A stretch of DNA of 64,000 nt from positions 248,001 through 312,000 of the forward strand of contig NZ_CANMRN010000003.1 in the NCBI RefSeq assembly GCF_947500265.1, given 5' to 3'. A program made the translations under genes and the position numbers. The notes beneath the pieces were generated by a model that was not told the origin of the DNA, made no database searches, and worked only from the letters and a program-made list of their open reading frames with translations. The DNA is from an uncultured Psychrobacter sp. (GTDB lineage Bacteria > Pseudomonadota > Gammaproteobacteria > Pseudomonadales > Moraxellaceae). Below, piece after piece: positions 53,645 through 64,000 of the stretch; position 1 is the first letter of the stretch; each line of letters starts with the position of its first letter.

Positions 53645-54748
53645 TTACGCTTGGTCTAAAAATGGATAGTCGGTATAACCTTCAGCACCGCCACCATAGA
53701 AAGAATCTGGATGTTGCTCATTAAGCGGCGCGCCTTTTTGAATGCGCTCAGCCAAGTCAGGGTTGGCGATATAGTCACGGCCAAAGGCGACTGCATCGAT
53801 ATAACCTGCTTTTACATTTTGCTCTGCTTTTTCGGCAGTATAGCCACCAGCTGCGATAATCATTTGATCAAAAGCAGCACGTACACGCTTACGGAAGTCT
53901 TCGCTATAAGGTGTACCACCTGCCCAATCTGGCTCTGACAGATGCAGATACATGATTCCTCGTTTGTTAATCTGCTCAATCATCCAGATATTTTCGTCTT
54001 CATTATATCCAGCTTCTACGTTGTTGAACGTACCAAGTGGTGAAATACGAATACCAACATGATCTGCATCCCAAGCATCTACGCATGCATCGATAACGTC
54101 AAGCGTCAAGCGCGCACGGTTTTCGCGGCTACCGCCGTATTCATCATCGCGTTGGTTGGTTTGCTCAACCCAGAACTGATGCAATAGGTAACCATGAGCA
54201 CCATGAATCTCTACCCCATCAAAACCCGCTTCTTTGGCGTTCTTAGTTGCTTGACCAAAGTCAGCGATAACTTGCTTGATTTCTTCAAGTGTGGCTGGAC
54301 GCGGCGGCGTTGCATCTACACGAATGGCTTGGTTGTCGCTGTCACGTAGTGAGGTACGTACACCAACATCAACGTTAGAAGCAGAGATGGGCGCTTTGCC
54401 GTCTGGCTGTACACTCTCGTGAGAAACTAAGCCCGTGTGCCATAGCTGTACGACGATTTTGCCACCTTTAGCATGGACGTTATCTACGATGGTTTTCCAT
54501 GCAGTGATTTGGTCTTTGGTATGAACGCCTGGCGCGCCAGCATAGCCTTTCGCTTGGAAAGATACTTGCGTCGCCTCAGTGATTACCAAGCCAGAACCTG
54601 CACGCTGTGAATAATATTCGCTTGCCAATGCTGTTGGTACATCGCTTGGCTCAACCGAACGCAGACGCGTCAACGGTGCCATAATGATGCGGTTTTTTAG
54701 GGTTTGGGTACCCATTTTGACGGTTTCAAATAAATTATCGTGTGCCAT
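53645..54748 (-). CDS. old yellow enzyme-family alkene reductase
   Basis: A 367-aa FMN-dependent TIM-barrel enzyme close to NemA/N-ethylmaleimide reductase. The motifs [43 protein letters not shown] (with the His pair that binds the substrate oxygen) and [17 protein letters not shown] are visible. It reduces activated alkenes and electrophilic toxins with NADPH. An upstream 240-bp gap holds its promoter. No regulator gene adjoins it. Confidence 0.92.
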   Translation of the reverse strand: MAHDNLFETVKMGTQTLKNRIIMAPLTRLRSVEPSDVPTALASEYYSQRAGSGLVITEATQVSFQAKGYAGAPGVHTKDQITAWKTIVDNVHAKGGKIVVQLWHTGLVSHESVQPDGKAPISASNVDVGVRTSLRDSDNQAIRVDATPPRPATLEEIKQVIADFGQATKNAKEAGFDGVEIHGAHGYLLHQFWVEQTNQRDDEYGGSRENRARLTLDVIDACVDAWDADHVGIRISPLGTFNNVEAGYNEDENIWMIEQINKRGIMYLHLSEPDWAGGTPYSEDFRKRVRAAFDQMIIAAGGYTAEKAEQNVKAGYIDAVAFGRDYIANPDLAERIQKGAPLNEQHPDSFYGGGAEGYTDYPFLDQA

Positions 54749-54992
54749 AAAAAGCCCTGTTTATTGTTTTAAACCTTAGTATCAGGTTTACTATTATTGG
54801 TAATAAATAGCACTTATATTAGTAGGTAGCACTTAGCTATCGTTCTATAATTTGCGAAGTACGCTACTCATAAGCCGAGTTCTTTATAGGGGGCAAATGC
54901 AATTATTCCAAGCAATATTTACAAACAGAAACACCAATATTTAGATATTCGAATCTTTATAATTAAAGGCTACGAAGACAGTTTACTGTAGC

Positions 54993-55922
54993 TTAAACTC
55001 TCGTCGTCCGCGTGGAATTCTTTGGTTGTAGCATTTTTTTGACAGACAGCTCAAGTGACAAATACGTGCCAAACAATATCACCACTGAACCGATGATGGC
55101 TTGGATATTTAGGGCTTCACCAAGTAGCAAATACCCTAAAATAATGGCAAAAATTGGAATGACTAAAGTAATACTGGTGGCACGCGTCGGGCCAATATTT
55201 TTAATCAGCTGATTCATAAAAATAAGGGCGATGGCGGTCGAAAATACACCTATACAGATCACTGATACCCACGCCTTTATGCTGATATCTTTGCCATAAG
55301 GGAACTCATTAAAAGCCACAGGCAGCATAATGATACTACCGATAATGAGCGAGCCTGCGGTGATAGCGACTGGCGATACCTCATACAGATAGTTTTTGGT
55401 GATGTTGGCCCCAAGCGCATAACCTACACAGGCCAGTAGCGCGTAGCCCATTGGGAGTAGCCCTTCGACCAGGCCTTTGCCTGGCTCACCGCCACCAAAT
55501 AAGCTTTCGCTCATCAGTATGATTACCCCAATCACCCCAATGACTAAACCAAGTGCTTGTTTTTTTGACAACCTATCTTTAAAGAAGACTCTAGCGATAA
55601 AACCACTCATCATCGGTACAGAGGCATTTAGTACGGCTAGCACGCCTGCGTTCACTGATTGCGCGGAAAATGAGAACAACACAAAAGGCAGCGCTGCTGA
55701 AAACAAGCCAACGAGCGCCAGCATTTTCCAATGCTCCTTGATGCCGACTCTGTTTTTCTTATTTAATAATACAAAGACCAACATGACCAATCCGGCGAAT
55801 ATCACACGCAAACTGGCAAATGCCAATGAGCCAAACTCAGGCACACCAATACGATAAAAAACGAAGGAGAGTGACCACATAAAAGAGAGCGTCACAAAGA
55901 TGATGAGGTCACGGTTGGTCAT
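54993..55922 (-). CDS. EamA/DMT-family transporter
   Basis: A 309-aa membrane protein with ten hydrophobic segments in two EamA repeats (starting SFMWSLSFVFYRIGVPEFG and GYALGANITKNY). These are drug/metabolite exporters, often of amino acids or related compounds; specificity is not visible. The C-terminal tail is basic. Monocistronic on the minus strand with a long AT-rich upstream region. Confidence 0.87.
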   Translation of the reverse strand: MTNRDLIIFVTLSFMWSLSFVFYRIGVPEFGSLAFASLRVIFAGLVMLVFVLLNKKNRVGIKEHWKMLALVGLFSAALPFVLFSFSAQSVNAGVLAVLNASVPMMSGFIARVFFKDRLSKKQALGLVIGVIGVIILMSESLFGGGEPGKGLVEGLLPMGYALLACVGYALGANITKNYLYEVSPVAITAGSLIIGSIIMLPVAFNEFPYGKDISIKAWVSVICIGVFSTAIALIFMNQLIKNIGPTRATSITLVIPIFAIILGYLLLGEALNIQAIIGSVVILFGTYLSLELSVKKMLQPKNSTRTTRV

Positions 55923-56528
55923 TGGGTAATCCTATTAAGCGCTTAGACTGCGTTTGCCAACTCGTGTCGGTCATAAGCGTCTGATGCGTTGTAAAAATTA
56001 TCATGTGATTAAAAACTCATGATGATAACTTTTTAATTGTTTGATGGGTAATTTTTTATAAAATTTATAGTGAGTTTTTATCCATTCATTAATTTTTTTA
56101 GCACAGTTTTAAGGTTTTCACCTTTTTAATAATCTGTAAATTTGGACAAATCCCTTTTATTGAGCACCATACAGTAAGCAGCGCCTATCCTATATTTCTT
56201 ATACTTTAGCTTATTCCAGCGCTTTTCTATTCACATACTAAAGAACTCGAAAGTCACCCTTAAGTAAGTCATCCGTTAAATACCTATAAAAACAGATTCA
56301 CGGTCATAGTAAATTCTTCTTATAACCCTGTTCTATAACAGCTACTCTTAATAATACTGATGTTAAGGATAGCTTTAATACATCAGTTCAAGATTTTCTT
56401 AAAATATATTAGTTGATATTTGTTCACTAATTTTCTACTATCTACAAGGTATTGGTTAGTATTTGGCAATACAAAAAATAGATGGCAAACATCATTAATA
56501 ATGATTAATAAATTATTGAGGAATGATT
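55923..56528. other. 606-bp AT-rich intergenic region
   Basis: No ORF, repeat or RNA gene is supported. The left part is the promoter region of the EamA gene (minus), the right part that of the small periplasmic protein gene (plus). Confidence 0.5.
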
Positions 56529-56942
56529 ATGAAAAGGATAGCGTTATTTATCAGTATGATGTCAGTTGCAACGGCAGGTTTTTGCGGGGTTGGTCAGTTC
56601 TCAGATGAGACCACTTGCTATGTTTATAAACAAGATAAACTGCAAAAAAAGCTAAACTGTCAGTATGAGGGCGCTGAGGGTGCAGCGATGAGTTATAGTT
56701 TTAGGCAGGTCTCCTATAACCTGCCAGGATTTGGCAAAATGGCAACCTCTACCAGTGCAAACTATAATGACCGTAATGAAGTGACTGGATGGACGACGAC
56801 CGTCAATGACGAGCCCGCGATCATCAGATATCGTCTGCCGACTAATCAGCGTATCGTCAGTGATGCCTATGCGCAGTCTGGTAAAGCAGTTATGCAATGT
56901 TATCTTAGTACAAAATCGCAGTGGGAGATTTGTGCTAAATAG
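56529..56942 (+). CDS. small secreted protein, unknown function
   Basis: The ATG at 56529, with GAGG seven bases upstream, gives 137 aa; another ATG two codons earlier is also possible. A Sec signal peptide (MKRIALFISMMSVATAGF) is followed by a soluble domain with four cysteines (CYVYKQ, LNCQYEG, MQCYLS and EICAK), which probably form disulfides in the periplasm. No family is recognised. A hairpin terminator follows. Confidence 0.75.
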   Translation: MKRIALFISMMSVATAGFCGVGQFSDETTCYVYKQDKLQKKLNCQYEGAEGAAMSYSFRQVSYNLPGFGKMATSTSANYNDRNEVTGWTTTVNDEPAIIRYRLPTNQRIVSDAYAQSGKAVMQCYLSTKSQWEICAK

Positions 56943-56973
56943 AACAAAGTACTCTGACAACTTATAGTGCAAT

Positions 56974-56998
56974 AAAGCTGAGCGTTTTGCTCAGCTTT
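56974..56998 (+). terminator. hairpin terminator
   Basis: AAAGCTGAGC pairs perfectly with GCTCAGCTTT around GTTTT. The stem ends in its own T residues; the T run is short. Confidence 0.65.
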
Positions 56999-57022
56999 AC
57001 GTTTGGGGAAGTACCTAGCTAA

Positions 57023-58717
57023 TCATAATTTTTTATCTGCTCTAATTTTTTCTTTAAGCTTCTCAATTAATTTAGCGCCTTTAGCGACCTTATTTGTACC
57101 TCCAAGCTCACTGTACAAATCATATGTTGTGGCTAAAGCATAATCAAACATACCATCACTTAAGTCATCAGGTTGTAACTTGGATAATTGATTGCTTTTT
57201 GGATAAAGACTTCGAGCCATTAAACAGGTCACAGTGTATAAAATATAAAACTTTATATCTGCAATTTCAGTTGTTGTATATTTTCTATCTTTCTTTAATT
57301 TCTCTTCAATACTTCGCCCTAACTTGGCAACTAAATAGTATGACTGTAAGTCATTATTTTTATGAAATAGTTTAGAGTATGACTCATCGTCTTCTAGTAA
57401 CGTTGATGGTCTGGCTCTTGCAAAGTTTGGCTTTTGCATTAGCACTGAGATCAAACATTGAGACATAAATGGAACACTAATTATTTCTTTAGGTTTTTTA
57501 CCTTCATTTTTATAGAAATTCTTCCTTCTATCATAAAAAAGACCTCTAGATTTAAGAAAATCTTCTATTTGCCTATGCACTTGATCCGTTGCTCTTAATG
57601 ATGATTTAGGAATTGGCGTTTGACTATTTGTAGCACGAATGATTCGATCTCGTGTTTCCTCACTTTCAGGAACAATTATTCTAACGAGTACATCTCGGTT
57701 TTCATCTACTAACCTAGCTTGGTTCAAATTATAAAAACGATGTATTTCTGAAGAAGTTTGTAGTCCATTTACAATTTCAGGATTATGAACGACTAACTCT
57801 TTTCCTCCAGGTGCGGCAACTTCGCTTGCTAAAATAGTAACACCGTTGTTCAACCACCAAAATTCTTCATTTCCAGGATTTTCAAGAGTATCTTGTATTT
57901 CATTATTTACATTTGTTTTACCCTGATAGTCTCTAACATTTGATTCAAATATGTGTCTAATAAGCTTTCCATCATCATCCGTAATGAAATTATAATAATC
58001 TGCTAAATTAGTCAAAGCTATGAAGACTTGACCTGAAGTTGATAGTGGAGTTTCTGATATTTTCAAGCGGAATACATCGTTTGGTCTTTCTTGCGTCATT
58101 TTAACTAGCTTTTCAGCCCCGAGAAAATAAACATTGGTATCGGCGGTAGGTAGTTTACTCTTTATATCATTCTCTAAATCAGCTGCCTGTTTTTCTACAT
58201 TTGGATGTAAATCAACTCCTTTAGAAACGTAATAAATACTAACTTTTAACTTTGGTTTTTTAGTTATTAGACCAACATAAGTATTTTTAAACAATTCGAA
58301 TGCTGCTAGCACTTTTTCATTGTATCTTCCACTATAGTCATTAGGATTAAAATCTAAATCGAAAAGATTTCTACATAATCTAGATATCTTCAAAAGAGGT
58401 TCTTCTGAAAAAGAATTTTCATATTTCGACTGTATTAAAACAAACTCAATATCAACATTTTTCTTATACTTTCCAATCAGACTTTCATCCTCTTTTATTA
58501 GTTCACCATTCACAAAAAGATAGATAGAATCTGCACCACCGTCATGGCTTTCACCCGCAATACCTGCATTTATTTCATCATAGCTTAACTCACTTTCCTT
58601 CAACACTTGAAGTGCCGAATAAAATTCAAAAAATTCACTTAAAGATATATCCTCTCCTAAGTCTTTCATTTCCTGCTTAATTATTGCATCAAGCAATATT
58701 TGATTATTTTTAGACAT
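57023..58717 (-). CDS. AIPR-family protein with nuclease-like N-terminus
   Basis: A 564-aa soluble protein. Residues about 258-360 match the AIPR (abortive infection phage resistance) domain: SNVRDYQGKTNVNNEIQDTL, then EEFWWLNNGVTILASEV and NPEIVNGLQTSSEIHRFY. The N-terminal part has DGGAD (59-63) and IQSK (95-98), spaced like the Asp and Gln-x-Lys residues of Mrr-type PD-(D/E)XK restriction nucleases. The DNA is markedly AT-rich compared with flanking genes. It is not next to any methylase or toxin gene. A role in phage defence is family inference; nuclease activity is suggested only by the spacing. Confidence 0.82.
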   Translation of the reverse strand: MSKNNQILLDAIIKQEMKDLGEDISLSEFFEFYSALQVLKESELSYDEINAGIAGESHDGGADSIYLFVNGELIKEDESLIGKYKKNVDIEFVLIQSKYENSFSEEPLLKISRLCRNLFDLDFNPNDYSGRYNEKVLAAFELFKNTYVGLITKKPKLKVSIYYVSKGVDLHPNVEKQAADLENDIKSKLPTADTNVYFLGAEKLVKMTQERPNDVFRLKISETPLSTSGQVFIALTNLADYYNFITDDDGKLIRHIFESNVRDYQGKTNVNNEIQDTLENPGNEEFWWLNNGVTILASEVAAPGGKELVVHNPEIVNGLQTSSEIHRFYNLNQARLVDENRDVLVRIIVPESEETRDRIIRATNSQTPIPKSSLRATDQVHRQIEDFLKSRGLFYDRRKNFYKNEGKKPKEIISVPFMSQCLISVLMQKPNFARARPSTLLEDDESYSKLFHKNNDLQSYYLVAKLGRSIEEKLKKDRKYTTTEIADIKFYILYTVTCLMARSLYPKSNQLSKLQPDDLSDGMFDYALATTYDLYSELGGTNKVAKGAKLIEKLKEKIRADKKL

Positions 58718-58921
58718 CGATTTTCCTTAATTCGATAATGCTTTGTTTAATTATTCAAAATTATAGCAGAAGGATGTATAGTGATTTGCTTTTCTCAAAC
58801 CTTTAATACTCGACCTTTTGTATATGAGACAGCCATTGAATTACAAACCTGCATCGGTAAGAATGATGCTACCTATTTATAAAACCTACTCACCAACCCA
58901 GTTTACTAAAGAGTCAAATAC

Positions 58922-59926
58922 ATGAAACTGCGCATCCTAAAGTCTGCTGTGACCAATCCTTGGTTTAATCTTGCTACCGAGGATTGGATATTTAATACGC
59001 TCAATCCCGACTCGCATACCCTATTTTTATGGCGTAACTCTGAGACCGTGGTTATTGGACGCTCGCAAAATCCATGGGTAGAGTGCAAAACCGATAAGAT
59101 GGAAGCAGACGATGTATTTTTAGCACGGCGTCAGAGCGGCGGCGGCGCTGTGTTTCACGATTTAGGTAATACCAACTTTACCTTTTTATCGCCCAGTGAT
59201 GCTTACGACCAAGAAGCAAACTTCATCGTCATCATCAATGCGCTTAAAAAACTCGGCATAGACGCCACGCTGTCTGGTCGTAACGATATGCAGGTCGGCG
59301 ACCGCAAAATATCGGGCAGCGCATTTAGACATGCCGCCGATCGCAGCTTTCATCATGGCACATTGCTGGTCAATGCCAACATGCAAAAGCTTGGCGACTA
59401 TCTAAACCCGCATCCATTAAAGCTTAAAGCGAAAGGCATCAAATCTGTGCGCGCGCGCGTGGCAAACTTGGTAGATTTCAATGAGGCTATCAATCACGAG
59501 ACCCTGTCTGATGCGATTATCGAAGCGTTCTGTGAATATCATGGAGAGACTGCACAGATTGAGCAGTTAGATGAAGCCAGCCTTGCCAAGCAGCCGACGC
59601 TAAACGCTTACTATCAGCAAATGGCAGATTGGGATTGGCGCTTTGGTAAAACACCTGAGTTTACTCATCATATCGAGACGCGCTTTGATTGGGGCATGAT
59701 GGATGTGCATATGGATGTGAAGCAGGCAATGATTACCGAAGTTGTCATCTTCTCTGACGCGCTAAATGTTGAGCTTATTGATCTGCTTAAAAAGACATTG
59801 ACTGGCGTTAAATATAATAAGAAAGAGATTCAAGATAAACTCAATGACCTAGCAAAAGCGCAACCTGAGTTGGCAGCGCAAATTAGTGATTTTGAGCAGT
59901 GGTTAGTTGGCGAGATGGAAGGTTAG
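58922..59926 (+). CDS. lplA: lipoate-protein ligase A
   Basis: Attaches free lipoate, via lipoyl-AMP, to the E2 and H proteins of dehydrogenases. The 334-aa protein has the family motifs FLWRNSETVVIGRSQNPW, RRQSGGGAVFHDLGNTNFTF and RKISGSAFR with the lysine region downstream, plus the small C-terminal accessory domain (about 250-334) typical of E. coli LplA. It lies divergently beside the AIPR gene and stands alone. Confidence 0.95.
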   Translation: MKLRILKSAVTNPWFNLATEDWIFNTLNPDSHTLFLWRNSETVVIGRSQNPWVECKTDKMEADDVFLARRQSGGGAVFHDLGNTNFTFLSPSDAYDQEANFIVIINALKKLGIDATLSGRNDMQVGDRKISGSAFRHAADRSFHHGTLLVNANMQKLGDYLNPHPLKLKAKGIKSVRARVANLVDFNEAINHETLSDAIIEAFCEYHGETAQIEQLDEASLAKQPTLNAYYQQMADWDWRFGKTPEFTHHIETRFDWGMMDVHMDVKQAMITEVVIFSDALNVELIDLLKKTLTGVKYNKKEIQDKLNDLAKAQPELAAQISDFEQWLVGEMEG

Positions 59927-60135
59927 ATTTTGCGACGTCAGATTTAATCTAGCAAGTATTGCAGAGTGTGCCGCTTGCACTGCTTGATAAAAAGTTACTG
60001 ACATAAATGCGCTGTATATAGTTAATGGTATTGAAATCGTACATACGCCATTTGAGATTTTATATATTAACGATGCATAAAAAGCACCCTGCCATTACTC
60101 CATTTTTTATGAATAATCAATATTAAGGTATTTTC

Positions 60136-60552
60136 ATGAAGTACTTACATGCAATGATTAGAACCAACAAACTAGAAGAAACGTTATTTTTCTATTGTGA
60201 CCTTATGGGCTTACAACTGCTAAGAAAGAGAGACTCTGAATCAGGTAGATTCAGCTTATATTTTTTAGCAACGCATGAGGGTGCGCCAGAGATTGAGGTG
60301 ACACACAACTGGGATGAAAGAGAATATACCAATGGCGATAATTTTGGGCACTTTGCCTTTAGAGTCGACAACATATACGCACAGTGCGACACCTTTATAC
60401 AGGCAGGGATCGAGATATTAAGACCGCCTAGAGATGGCCATATGGCTTTTGTTAAAGACCCTAATAATATCTCAATTGAGCTGCTACAAAATGGCGAAGA
60501 CTTAGAACCTATTGAGCCTTGGATTTCGATGGAAAATATTGGCAGTTGGTAA
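60136..60552 (+). CDS. VOC-family protein, glyoxalase I-like
   Basis: A 138-aa vicinal oxygen chelate fold protein. MIRTNKLEETLFFYCDLMGL and the C-terminal FVKDPNNISIELLQNGE, with a metal-ligand Glu and an earlier HFAFRV, match lactoylglutathione lyase (GloA). It would then detoxify methylglyoxal with glutathione. Length and motifs fit, but other VOC enzymes are close enough that GloA is only likely. Single gene. Confidence 0.8.
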   Translation: MKYLHAMIRTNKLEETLFFYCDLMGLQLLRKRDSESGRFSLYFLATHEGAPEIEVTHNWDEREYTNGDNFGHFAFRVDNIYAQCDTFIQAGIEILRPPRDGHMAFVKDPNNISIELLQNGEDLEPIEPWISMENIGSW

Positions 60553-60680
60553 ATGAGTGAGGCTGGTTAGTTGGGCTAGGATGGATGGACTGATTCGTTT
60601 TTTGCAGATAGTGATGATGACACGTATATCACAGTTATAGCTTTCTTAAAATACAATCAAGATCTAAAAATGAGGGTAAT

Positions 60681-61454
60681 ATGAAAAGGTTATGCATCAC
60701 TACAATCGGTATTTTAGGCACTTGCCTACTTTCCACTTATGCAAATTCAGCAAGTTTTGATTGCAATAAGGCTGCTACGTGGGTAGAAAAAACAGTTTGC
60801 GACAGTCCTGAGCTTTCTAAGCTTGATAACGTAATGGCAAAGAAGTATAGGACTAATCTCAATAATGTAGCTAACGAAGAAGACAGCAAAAGCTATAAAA
60901 ACAATGTGATTATAGATCAAAAATTATGGCTGAATTTTCAACGGAATACCTGTAAAAGTGAAGAATGTCTGATACGTGAGTATAAAGAGTATATCGAAGA
61001 GCAAACCAATTACGGTGTGGCTTGGAATTTTTCAGATGAGTTAAGTCCTTCTGATTTACCGAGTAAAAGTGCCTTTGGTAAGTTTTCTCAAACCTCTCAA
61101 ATCTCACTATACAATTCAGATACTCAGCGCTGGGAAGATACGGGAGAGGCAAAAAACACGGTATCGATTCATAGTGTCGCTAATAAACCTTATCTTTCTA
61201 TTATCGATGGCGTTTTGATTTTTACCAATGCTCATACCTGCGATTTGGGAGAGAGTAAAGCCATATGGTCACAGAATCACTGGGTCGTCAACGATGATCA
61301 GCCAGATAAAAACGTTGAGCTGCGTTTATATCCAGCAACTTATAAAGGCCAGACTCAATTATTATTAAGAGATATGGATGATCACTATAGAAGACTGCAT
61401 TGTGGTATGCGAGGGTATTTTGACGGTATTGTATTAGAGCGTGAGGTCGATTAG
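60681..61454 (+). CDS. LprI/DUF1311-like secreted protein
   Basis: A 257-aa protein with a Sec signal peptide ending near STYANSASF. The N-terminal domain (about residues 24-115) has the DUF1311 pattern FDCNKAATWVEKTVCDSPEL and LDNVMAKKY, then LWLNFQRNTCKSEECL, as in the lysozyme inhibitor LprI. The C-terminal 140 residues contain a further disulfide pair but match nothing I know. Periplasmic or surface role is likely; inhibition of lysozyme is inference. Confidence 0.75.
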   Translation: MKRLCITTIGILGTCLLSTYANSASFDCNKAATWVEKTVCDSPELSKLDNVMAKKYRTNLNNVANEEDSKSYKNNVIIDQKLWLNFQRNTCKSEECLIREYKEYIEEQTNYGVAWNFSDELSPSDLPSKSAFGKFSQTSQISLYNSDTQRWEDTGEAKNTVSIHSVANKPYLSIIDGVLIFTNAHTCDLGESKAIWSQNHWVVNDDQPDKNVELRLYPATYKGQTQLLLRDMDDHYRRLHCGMRGYFDGIVLEREVD

Positions 61455-61536
61455 TGTTTCGAACTTTCAAAGCAATGATAGGTTATATCTTATCTCCATT
61501 AAAATTGAAACCTTGAACTAAATTTATATTCCAACC

Positions 61537-61568
61537 AAAAAAAACGGCAGGAAATAATATTCCTGCCG
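61537..61568 (-). terminator. rho-independent terminator of fadH
   Basis: On the minus strand CGGCAGGA pairs with TCCTGCCG (61545-61568), followed by T8. Confidence 0.87.
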
Positions 61569-61594
61569 CCCCATAAATACTTTATGTTTGACTA

Positions 61595-63751
<2,157 letters not shown>

Positions 63752-64000
63752 TTATGAGGCTACTTCTTAAAAACGGCTTTTTAGAATTAGTGGGTCTAAG
63801 GGGTTTAGCATCTTCGATATCGTAACACACCGCGATTATTGTCAGCTATGCAGACAAGCGACTGATGAGTGAGCACTATATTAATTGCTATAACGAGCGG
63901 GACGGTGTAACAGGCTGCACTGTGGCAGATGGTTAAGCAAACACCACAAAACCTAGCCAACTTTTGAGGTAGATTATATACCGTTAGCTTAATATCACTT

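Overview
The window reads as a chromosomal segment of a gammaproteobacterium of the family Moraxellaceae, most likely Psychrobacter. This is inferred from the protein families, the gene orders (lptM-lysA-dapF-xerC, rpoN-hpf, ackA-pta) and the moderately AT-rich DNA; no 16S rRNA gene is present to prove it. Nearly all of the DNA is ordinary core chromosome. There is no rRNA gene, convincing tRNA gene, CRISPR array, prophage or intact transposase.

Layout. 1-0.56 kb: end of a MetR-type regulator. 0.6-1.75 kb: an AT-rich patch of small unknown ORFs, probably a decayed insertion. 1.9-6.2 kb: crcB and tsaD, two acidic alanine-rich lipoproteins (one a cytochrome c), a MITE-like element, rpsU and a YqeY protein. 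6.2-11.3 kb: a BepA-like protease, a TusA-family protein, rpoH, a DUF423 membrane protein, a solitary thiS and hpf. 11.6-18.6 kb: rpoN, a nitrilase-family amidase, then xerC, dapF, lysA and lptM. 19.4-25.7 kb: ackA-pta, nadD, rsfS and a MOSC protein. 25.8-32.5 kb: an APC permease, a peptidoglycan amidase lipoprotein, kbl and tdh separated by a second MITE-like element, and a lone NDT/TIR-like protein. 32.6-41 kb: a palindromic repeat, an ACT-domain protein, purL, a flavin-binding stress protein, pgsA, a candidate small RNA and a renalase-like flavoprotein. 41.3-50.7 kb: acs and a LivHMGF-type ABC transporter whose operon also encodes an acyl-CoA synthetase and a binding lipoprotein. 51-64 kb: a BaiN-family flavoprotein, a pirin, an old yellow enzyme, an EamA exporter, an AIPR-family protein, lplA, a glyoxalase-like protein, an LprI-like protein and fadH.

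How the genes fit together. Acetate and acyl metabolism is well represented: ackA-pta, acs, the acyl-CoA synthetase/ABC cluster, fadH and lplA. Threonine is degraded through tdh and kbl to glycine and acetyl-CoA. Two alternative sigma factors (rpoH, rpoN) lie near hpf, as stress and hibernation functions often do. lysA and dapF provide lysine and diaminopimelate.

The parts least explained by core function are the stand-alone AIPR protein with a nuclease-like N-terminus (57.0-58.7 kb), the NDT/TIR-like protein (31.5-32.5 kb), a candidate sRNA whose terminator loop carries an anti-Shine-Dalgarno sequence (39.57-39.68 kb), two TA-flanked MITE-like elements and a 150-bp imperfect palindrome. I did not find a complete new multigene system. 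The AIPR gene and the NDT/TIR-like gene are the best leads for defence.
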